A stretch of DNA of 64,000 nucleotides from Nageia nagi (lineage: Eukaryota > Pinophyta). Every line of letters starts with the position of its first letter. Position 1 is the first letter of the stretch. Where the stretch lies: NCBI GenBank assembly GCA_050084985.1, contig JBITNC010000001.1, positions 98,952,001 to 99,016,000 on the forward strand, given 5' to 3'. Shown here piece by piece: positions 56,322 through 64,000 of this stretch. The notes under the pieces were generated by a model. The model made no database searches. It saw only the letters and a program-made list of their open reading frames with translations, and was not told the DNA's origin. The translations under genes were made by a program, and so were the position numbers.

Positions 56322-58027
56322 TCAAAATCTAATCAACTTTATCTTTATTGAAAGTAAATTATTTACCTTCTCGTAGGATGTTTCTTTGTATTTATGGGCC
56401 ACCTCTTGCACCTTGTCCAATATATAATTTGATCTCTCTACAAACATGAAGATGTTTTTATCTAAATGTGGGACCATCCATGATGCAAACTTCATTACAT
56501 CATCAACTACCTTGTTGATGGTAACTTGCAATTCTTCCTCTGTCAGTAAGGTACCATCTTGTCTCCAAAAGTTTGGGACTCCTTTTAAGGCTATAACAAC
56601 CAAATCTTCTTGCATTGATACTAGATATTTCTTGAGGTATTCCTTATATTGCCTTCCTTCTATAATTAATTTCTCTAAATATACAATACTTACCACCCTA
56701 ATTATTACCATTTTTCTATCTCTTGCATGGGATGTATTTAGCTGCATATTGGAAGATCGATTCATAATTTCTATGATTGCCTGTGCTTCCCTTTTCCTAG
56801 TATTAATAGTGTTTTGGAATCTATGTAAATGGTTTATAAGCCTTGTTAAAGCATTTTGGCTACAATGTATATATTCTTTCATGCAAGATATGTACTTGAG
56901 CTCTTAAGTAATATTTCCCAATTTTTATTTTTTAAATTAGCTAACATAGTGGTACTAAATCTAGTTCTTTGATGTTGGGTTATGATTTATTGGTTTAGAG
57001 AAGTGATATTATCATATTTTTGTGTAACCATATTAGCTTAATTGATAAGCTTTACATCTCTTTGTGCAATCTTTCTTCATTCAGATGCTACCTCTGCCTC
57101 TTTTTGAGATAAGATATTTTTGGCCATTATTTCTATATCACTTTAAAATATTAGGGTGGCCTTGGATTCAATATCATCATATTTTTAATAAAATTGTGTC
57201 CTCATTTCCTCTAGTTTCTTATTTTTCTCAATCAATTCTACTACTTTTGCATTTGGGGTATCTTCTTTCAGCTTTAGGTCTTTGTTGGATGGAGCCCGAT
57301 TCAATGTAGAAGTTAAACAATTGACTTTCTTAGATAATGATCTAATTTGATCATATATAATATTCAATTATATAAATAAAATGGTATTTTTTTCAACTTC
57401 CTTTAATTTAACCTTGTCTTTGGTGGCATCACTCTTCACCAAGTCTACAAAGGGTTGTAGGAACTTGTTCTTATACTCTTAGGATATGCTAGAATTATCT
57501 AACTCAATGAAATTGTTAATAAAACCTTGTGGGGCTTATCCTAGGGATCCCTTTTAGGTTAATCTAGATCATAAGCCTCATCTAGCCCTTTGGATTTGAG
57601 ATGCTCTTTATCTTCTTTTCCTCCTAATTTGCATGTCCCTTTTGTATCTACTAGTATTGTTGGAAAATGGCTTAAGTTGGGACCTATTGGCTTCTAGTAT
57701 AAATAAACAGTAAGATTTTCATCAAGTTATACATTATTTTAGAATATGTGGTGGTAACATTGGATTCATTAGCTTGAATTAAAGTATGTATTTGGAATGA
57801 TATTGAAAGAATTTCTAGAATTTTTTTAGCTATGGGTTGGGCGATCAAATTAGTGATAGGTGATGCATGTATGACTTGTAATATGGCTTGAGTTGAAAAT
57901 GGAGAAGACCATATAGGTATTTGATTAGGATTTGGAGAGTGTTGTAATGTAATATTTAAATAATTTGGTTAGGGGTAGCTATAGTAAATGTGTTAAGAAA
58001 AGGAGGGGGAGGTGTTGGAATGTGCAT
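56322..58027 (-). pseudogene. Large unrecognised coding relic (coiled-coil type)
   Basis: On the minus strand an ATG at 58027 opens MHIPTPPPPFLNTFTIATPN, a proline-rich start. Shifted pieces follow: AILQVIHASPITNLIAQPIA, then FLQPFVDLVKSDATKDKVKL, then an open stretch at 57185-57367 (SLSKKVNCLTSTLNRAPSNK, VVELIEKNKKLEEMRTQF). The longest intact part is 56322-56882 (186 codons), with HCSQNALTRLINHLHRFQN, KREAQAIIEIMNRSS and LTEEELQVTINKVVDDVMKF. The whole would be some 550 residues, mostly helical. Stops are again mostly one transition from Gln or Arg codons. The family is not recognised: it could be a host gene or an extra ORF of a retroelement. Confidence 0.5.
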
Positions 58028-58085
58028 ACTTGATGTCCTAGTAGTGGGATCCTTAGTTCTCCTTCTCTACTTTGGGATTTTCTAA

Positions 58086-58579
58086 TGGAATTAAGACCAA
58101 GAGACCCAATTTATATATGCCCAAGATTATATGAAAGCTATCTCCAACATCAATACTCAAAGCATAAACAATCTCATAAATTGACACCAACATAAAGTGG
58201 TTCCTCTAATTATTAGAGTACATACACTAATATCTTTCTTATTAAAAAAGATAACTCTCTTACAAGATCTATTTCTTCCTCTTCTAACACTAATAATAGA
58301 GCATAAAATTTTTTCAACTTTTGGTGTGTAATCTCAAGGAGAGGGCCATTTATTTATAGGCCAAAATCCTCACTTGGATCACCCTTTTAACCATTGTACA
58401 AATATATGACATGCTTCACCCTTTTACCCAAGAGGCATGCTCATGAGAAGGAGTTTAGGAAAATTTAGATTATCATATTTATTTAAATACTTAAGGTAGA
58501 TAAGGATACCTTTAAGTATTAAATAATTTACAAGAAGAACCTTACAAAACCTTACAATAATGTATTATACAATTTGACA
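58086..58579 (-). repeat. E7 3' LTR
   Basis: Starts tgtcaaattgtataatacat on the minus strand and resembles the E3 LTRs along its length. It carries the U3 palindrome (58481-58524) and a TATA box (58351-58359, minus strand). Confidence 0.85.
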
Positions 58580-59379
58580 CTCCCCCTTAATGCAATATTA
58601 GGATACAATGAATAAGAAAGAAGAAAGAGATAGTAAAAGAGAGTTATCCTCCATACAAATACAATTGGAGATAAGAAATTTTACATATTTGAGAAGTAAT
58701 TAAGATATTAGTTTGAGAATCACTACTTTACCATTCTAAAAAATGGTTTACAATACAATCATTAACCATAAGCAATTTCAATGTACATAAAGTAGTCATC
58801 CAATTGGAAGTTAACATGATGAGCCTCCATGAGCCTTCATAATTAAAGTAAGTAACCTACAATATTAAGAAGAAACCTATAAGCTATAGGAAACTTAAAA
58901 AATAAGATCAATTAGATGCATCATACACACATTCATATCAACAAGGATAAATGAATCAAGCAATGCCATACATGAACTAATCAATGATACACTCTAATTC
59001 ATCACAAAGATGCTAAGCCAATACTCATAGTCATCTACTATATACAAAATATATGTTAGTTATCATTACAAATAGATTATAACAAAATGCACATACGAGT
59101 TCCTCATACATGGATAACTAAATAATACCAAAAGACACATACAAGTTCCTCACCTATGGATAACTAAATAATGCAAAAAGGATCTCTCATATGCACATAT
59201 AAATTCCTTCCATATGGATAACTAAACAATGTTAATGATAGTCTATTATATGCTCAAGGTATACAAATAGTTCATCACATAAGTAGAACTAGCTAAAATG
59301 TACACACACATATATATAATAAAAATCCTCTTAGGGGTGAAGTTGTCATCCTAGACATGAATTCAATGCAAGAATTCAA

Positions 59380-59862
59380 ACTTTACTCCCCTATGAAGGC
59401 AACTTTACTAACTCAATAAAATACTTGAGCTTTCAAAATTGAGCTTTAGGAAGGGGCTTAGTGAAAAAATTAGTAGAGTTTAGTTTAGATAGATAATACT
59501 ACAAATGTATGATGCTATCCAAAACCTTCTTCCTAATGAAGCATGTTTGGATTTCAACATGTTTTATTCTTTGATGAAAAATAGGATTCTTATCCAAAGA
59601 AATAGTTGATTGATTATTTGAATAAATCTAATATGGGTGAGCTTTCTCATATCAAATTTATTTTAGAATATGTCTAAGGCAAATAGCTTCCTATGTTATA
59701 ACAAATGTGGCTTGGTATTCATCTTCTATGGTGGAAATAGAAATAGTAGGTTGCTTCTTAAAAGCCTAAGACATAGCACTTAAACCAATGCTAAAAACAT
59801 ATGCATAGGTTTCATAGTCAAAATTTGAGAACCCTAAGAGAACAAATGAGGGCAACTTGAAA
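59380..59862 (-). pseudogene. pol: E7 RNase H C-terminus (truncated)
   Basis: The plus-strand text is the inverse of the E2/E3 RNase H end. Its last 480 bp align with E3 13377-13890 (for example the segment for the conserved Gln-Arg-Thr-Lys-His-Val region near 59560). It is damaged by stops and cut off by E8. Confidence 0.75.
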
Positions 59863-60474
59863 TGTTATGTGTGGAGCATGATTGCTCAGAGTTCTTTGTT
59901 TCAACCAGATGTATACCCTAGGAAGTTTGTACACCCCTCCACATGGGGGGTTTCAGGGGGGACTGGTCCCCCCTGCGGGGGTTCAGGGGGAACATCCCCT
60001 ATGGTTGGGGGGTCTGGGGCCAGTAGTCCCTCAGTGGGGGTTCGGGGGTAGCACACCTGAAGCTAAAAATAGATGTAAAATCATCTTGTAAAAGTATAGT
60101 AATTTCTAGTCAATCTGGGCCATTCATTAGGTGAATGATCTGACAATAGAACTTATGTTTAGTTTAGGGTTTTTACCCTAGATGGCAACCCCTCTCTTTA
60201 TATGAGGGCATTATAGTAGATGTGCGATGGTGAGCAAAAATAGAGATGTGATACTGTGAGAGAAAATAGAGGATATTACAACGGATCTACTATAGGTTGT
60301 ATTTCTTCATTTTGCTAGATAATAGAAAGGAAGGACTGGCTATTCAATGTGGATGTAGCCCAAACTAGGTGAACCACGAATATCTGTGTCTCTCTTATTT
60401 ATGCATTTTCTATGTTTATATTTTATGCAATATTTTATGTGTTCCATTGCTCCATAATATATAATTTTATAACA
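59863..60474 (+). repeat. E8 5' LTR
   Basis: Starts tgttatgtgtgg and ends attttataaca, so its terminal tgttat/ataaca are perfectly inverted. U3 holds a G-rich block (59945-60048). A TATA-like tttatatgag lies near 60197. The start at 59863 was preferred to 59868 because it gives the terminal inverted repeat. Confidence 0.85.
59945..60048 (+). promoter_or_regulatory. G-rich block with perfect hairpin in E8 U3
   Basis: At least eight runs of four to six G lie within about 105 bp (59945-59950, 59956-59961, 59977-59981, 59986-59990, 60007-60012, 60016-60019, 60036-60040 and 60044-60048). The segment 59956-59973 is an inverted repeat, ggggggac-tg-gtcccccc. This is extreme for so AT-rich a window and could form a G-quadruplex or hairpin in DNA or transcript. 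The role is unknown. Confidence 0.6.
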
Positions 60475-60475
60475 A

Positions 60476-60487
60476 TTGGTATCAGAG
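60476..60487 (+). other. E8 primer binding site
   Basis: ttggtatcagag follows the LTR by one base and matches the plant initiator-Met tRNA priming site. Confidence 0.9.
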
Positions 60488-60549
60488 TTGAAGGTTTATT
60501 TGGCTAATAAACTCACAGGAAAGAAGGATTTCTTATTTGAGTGGGAGTA

Positions 60550-61318
60550 ATGGTGGAACATGGTAAGTTTAGGGTTGAGAAATTTAACGACCAAAACTTC
60601 TCACTATGGAAGATGCAGATGGAAGATTCTCTGTATAAAAAAGATCTATACCTACCATTGGGTGGAAAAACAAATAAGCTGACAGATATGATAGATGAAG
60701 ATTGGAACCTTCTCGATAGAAAGGCACTCAGAGAATACAGTTGAGCCTTGTTGCATCAGTTGCCTTCAACATTTTGAAGGAAACAATGATAGAGGGTTTA
60801 TTTCAGATGTTGTCAAAACTATATGAAAAACCCTTGGCCTCAAACAAGGTATTTCTTATGAAACAGTTATTTAATATGAAGATGTCAGAAGGTGGATCTG
60901 TTGCAAATCATTTAAATGATTTTAATACTGTTACAAGTCAGTTAAGTTCTATAGAGGTAAACTTTGATGATGAAGTTAGAGCTCTATTATTCTTGTGTTC
61001 ATTACCAGAAAGTTGGAATGGTTTAGTAATGGCCATTAGTAACTCTATGTTTGGATCTAGTACTTTAAAGTTTGATGATGTTGTCAGTGCTATCCTTAGT
61101 AAGGAAATGCGACAGAAAAGCTCCAATGAGACATTAGGAAATGCTTTGAGTGCAGATTCTAGGGGAAGAAAAATGGAAAAAGGAAAGAGCTCAAGATATC
61201 ACAGTAAATCAAGGAAAGGTAGATCCAAGTCCAGATCAGGGATAAAGTGCTAGAAATGCGGAAAGAAAGGACACCTAAAGAGAGATTGTAGATCTTAGAA
61301 GGGAAAAGAAGGAGATGC
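60550..61318 (+). pseudogene. gag: E8 gag with CCHC zinc knuckle
   Basis: ATG at 60550 is preferred to the upstream GTG at 60541. The first frame (to 60744) reads FSLWKMQMEDSLYKKDLYL. A shift near 60740 leads into 60741-61253, which has [40 protein letters not shown] and a basic [20 protein letters not shown] tail. The knuckle C-x2-C-x4-H-x4-C (C-stop-K-C-GKKG-H-LKRD-C) is at 61249-61290; its four ligands remain, with tag at 61252-61254 in place of the expected Trp between the first two Cys. Confidence 0.88.
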
Positions 61319-62683
61319 ATAGTAAGAAAACAATCATGAAGCAAATGTGATAGGTGAGGTGTTACAAGATGCTTTGATTCTTTCTTTCAAAAATATTAAT
61401 GATTCTTGGTGGTAGATTCAAGGGCCTCATTCCATGCCACACCTGATAAGAAATATTTTCATGACTATGTTCAAGGAGATTTTGGACAAGTTCGTTTGGG
61501 TGATGATAAACCCTGTAAAATTGTTGGAATGGGTAAGGTTCTTATAAAATAGTAGAATGGAAACTAATGGCTACTAAAGGAGGTAAGACATGTTCCAGAT
61601 CTAAAGAAAAATCTGATTTCAATAGGGTAGTTAGGTAGTGAAGGTTGTGTGACAACTTTCATAGATAAAGCTTGGAAGGTCACCAAAGGAAACCTGGTAA
61701 TAGCAAGAGGTGAAAAGGTTGGTACATTGTATTTATGCAATGGTATTTCTAACTCTATTAATGCTTTAACTTCCAAAGGAGCAGATGCAGCATTATGGCA
61801 TCATAGGCTAGGACACATGAGTGAAAAGGGGATGAAGATTCTTCACTCAAGAAATTTGTTGCCAAGTTTGAAGAATATTGATTTGGATTTCTGTGAGAAT
61901 TGCATTTATGGAAAACAAAAGAGAGTCAGATTTCTCAGAGTTGGGAAAGAAAAGAAGAGCCAAAAATTAGAGCTTGTGCATACAGATGTATGGGGACCTA
62001 CTCAGGTATCATCTCTCGGTGGCTCTCATTATTATGTTACCTTTATTGATGATGCAACTAAAAAAACTTGGATTTATTGTATTAAGAATAAATCTTATGT
62101 ATTTGATACTTTCAAGAAATGGAAAGCTTTGGTTGAGATTGAGATAGGAAAGAAATTGAAGTGTCTTAGATCAGATAATGGAGGTGAATATTGCAGCAAA
62201 GAGTTTGATAGGTACTATTCAAAACATGGAATTCGTAGAGAGAAGATAGTTCCAAGAACACCACAAGAAAATGGTGTGTCAAAAAGGATGAACAGGACAA
62301 TCATGGAGCGTGCAAGGTGCATGAGATTGCATGCAAGATTGCCTTTACAGTTTTGGGCAGAAGCTGTAGATACTACTGCTTATCTAATAAATAGAGGGCC
62401 TTCAAGTTCTTTGGATGGTGGTGTTCCAGAGGAAGCATGGACAGGTAAAAAGGTAAACTACTCCTTTTTAAAGCCTTTTGTTTGTGAGCCCTTTGTCCAT
62501 ATTGATAAAGAAAATAGAACAAAGCTTGAGGCAAAGTCAAAGAAATGTACTTTTATTGGATATGGTGTTAATGATTTTGGTTATCGCTTATATGATTACA
62601 AATATCACAAAATCATTAGGAGCAGAGATGTAATATTCAATGAAAAGGTCTTGTATAAGAATCAATTGCAGGAAAAGAAATAA
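61319..62683 (+). pseudogene. pol: E8 protease and integrase
   Basis: The protease active-site region at about 61400-61440 has lost a base, so the Asp-Ser-Gly-Ala-Ser motif is split between frames. From 61649 a 344-codon frame is open. It has the pre-integrase signature ALWHHRLGHMSEKGMKIL (near 61790), zinc ligands CENCIYGKQKRVRF, and integrase core residues in LVHTDVWGP, LRSDNGGEYCSKEF and PQENGVSKRMNRT, where the third should be Glu in AER/KR but reads Ser-Lys-Arg. That replacement of the catalytic Glu (VSKR for VAER) would inactivate integrase. The frame ends KNQLQEKK. Confidence 0.88.
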
Positions 62684-64000
62684 GAAAAAGAAAATAAGGA
62701 ATATGCAGTTCTTAATGAAATCACTGGAAAAGTAAAGGTTCCTAAAAATAATAATAACCAACAACCATAATAGTAGCAACCACCACAACAGCAATAGGCA
62801 CCCCAAACACCTGAAAGTGGTGTTAGAAGATCTACCAGGATAAGTAGACCCCCTGAACAATACTCTCCTTCATTATATTATTTATTGTTGACTGATTTTG
62901 GTGAATCTGAATGTTATGAAGAAGCAATGCAGGTTGAAAGCAGGAAGAAGTGGGAGGTAGCCATGGAAGAAGAGATGGACTCCGTAATGCATAACCAGAA
63001 TTGGGACTTAGTCAGGTTGCCTGCAGGAAAAACTACACTAAAGAATAAATGGGTTTATAGGCTGAAGGAAGAAGATGGAGGAAAATAGAGGTACAAAGCT
63101 AGACTTGTGGTGAAGGGGTTTGCACAGAAGAAAGGTATTGATTTTGATGAAATATTTTCTCCTATTGTTAAAATGACTTCAATCAGAACTATTTTTAGTC
63201 TTGTAGCAGGTGAAGATTTGCATCTTGAGCAGTTAGATGTAAAGATAGCCTTTCTCCATGGGGATTTGGAGGAAGAGATATATATGCAACAGCCACAAGG
63301 ATATGAGGTGAAAGGGAAGGAGAAACTAGTGTGCAAATTGAAGAAGAGCTTGTATGGCTTAAAACAGGCTCCAAGGTAGTGGTATCTAAAATTTGACAAG
63401 TTTATGTCTGAACAAGGTTATACTAGATGCCACTCTAATCATTGTGTTTATTTGAAAAAGCAAAATGATGGTAGCTATATTATATTATTATTATATGTAG
63501 ATGACATGCTTGTTGTAGGGTCTAACATGCAAGAAATAAATGTGCTCAAAAGAAAATTGGCAAATTCATTTACAATGAAGGATTTGGGAGCTGCAAAACA
63601 AATCCTTGGTATGAGAATCACTAGAGATAGGAAAAATCACAAATTAACGTTGTCTCAGAATGAGTACATACAAAAGGTATTGAAAAGATTTAATATGCAC
63701 AATGTAAAACTAGTTAGTACACCTTTTGCTAGCCATTTCAAACTTAGTAAGGAAATGTGCCCAAAGACCCAAGAAGACATGGATTATATGTCTAAAGTTC
63801 CATATGCATCAGTAGTTGGAAGCTTAATGTATGCAATGGTCTACACAAGGCCTGATATTGCACATGCAATGGGAGTTGTAGCAGGTACATGAATAATATA
63901 GGAAAGGAACATTAGATGGCAGTGAAATGGATTCTCAAATATTTGAAAGGTACCACAAATCAAGCATTATGCTTTGGTGGTTCAAACATTTCCCTACAGG
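62684..64000 (+). pseudogene. pol: E8 reverse transcriptase and start of RNase H
   Basis: After a Gln-rich linker (stops near 62770 and 62795 where Gln is expected) come RRSTRISRPPEQYSPSLYY, WEVAMEEEMDSVMHNQNWDL and then [18 protein letters not shown]. The latter is preceded by tag at 63086-63088. The active site is YVDD (near 63497-63508), with [12 protein letters not shown] before a tag at 63377-63379. RT ends with YTRPDIAHAMGVV; a one-base shift near 63885 and another tag precede AVKWILKYLKGTTNQAL, the beginning of the RNase H region. The window ends there. Confidence 0.88.

Larger units (their letters stand above)
58086..59862 (-). mobile_element. E7: partial copia element, minus strand (3' end)
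   Basis: The 3' LTR is 58086-58579 (494 bp). On the minus strand the polypurine tract reads aagggggag (58580-58588). The noncoding region follows with repeated gttcctca...ggataactaaa blocks (about 59098, 59145 and 59204). The RNase H C-terminus (about 59380-59860) matches E2 and E3. It stops abruptly at 59862, where E8 is inserted; the remainder should lie beyond the window. No TSD can be checked. Confidence 0.85.
59863..64000 (+). mobile_element. E8: Tork/Tnt1-like Ty1/copia retrotransposon, 5' part
   Basis: A 612-bp 5' LTR, priming site, gag, protease, integrase and RT are present in copia order. RNase H and the 3' LTR lie beyond the window. Gag opens with FNDQNFSLWKMQMED, typical of the Tork/Tnt1 lineage and unlike the E2/E3 gag. 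Several stops, nearly all tag, and a few frameshifts show it is defective, but it is better preserved than E1, E3, E4 and E7. It is inserted into E7 and is therefore younger than that element. Confidence 0.92.

Noticed and set aside
56446-56907. 153-codon plus-strand open stretch
   Set aside because: It is antisense to the longer minus-strand frame, which has better protein-like composition and upstream continuation.
59857-60091. Gly/Pro-rich open stretches as proteins
   Set aside because: They are translations of the G-rich LTR block and cross the LTR boundary.

Overview
This window is plant nuclear DNA made almost entirely of transposable elements. The evidence is Ty1/copia and Ty3/gypsy LTR retrotransposons with priming sites of the plant initiator-Met tRNA type, a fragment of a plant organellar PPR gene, and very AT-rich, heavily decayed intergenic sequence. 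Deep nesting of mostly old, broken elements suggests a large-genome seed plant, possibly a gymnosperm; that last step is inference. I find no intact host gene, rRNA, true tRNA gene or CRISPR array.

Layout. The left 46 kb is one old copia element (E1, + strand) that has been split four ways. Its parts lie at about 1100-2530, 11001-12120, 20944-21358 and 44553-46124. Joining the flanks and keeping one target-site copy restores the E1 reading frame at all three junctions. The inserts are: E2 (2531-10995, + copia, 430-bp LTRs, TSD agtat), E3 (12121-20938, - copia, TSD gtggt/atggt) and E4 (21364-44547, + copia, 1591-bp 5' LTR, TSD cttga). E4 carries a solo LTR (26375-26835, TSD aatct). Its 3' LTR is split by an unclassified insertion E5 (about 27803-43342). 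E5 is in turn split by a Ty3/gypsy element, E6 (32074-43253, TSD ctagg), which has gag and protease but no recognisable RT, RNase H or integrase.

From 46.1 to 58.1 kb there are unclassified coding relics, mostly on the minus strand and full of in-frame stops, an 881-bp TRIM-like mini LTR element (49716-50596, TSD aaata), a CACTA-like MITE candidate and minisatellites. From 58.1 kb to the end, a minus-strand copia (E7, related to E2 and E3) is truncated by a Tork/Tnt1-like copia (E8, from 59863), which runs off the window.

Most notable points: a PPR gene fragment in the long E2 leader; a conserved long palindrome in U3 of every E2/E3/E7-type LTR; repeated short hairpins in the E6 leader with a compensatory base change between copies; several unrecognised protein relics; and stop codons that almost all lie one C-to-T or G-to-A step from the expected codon.
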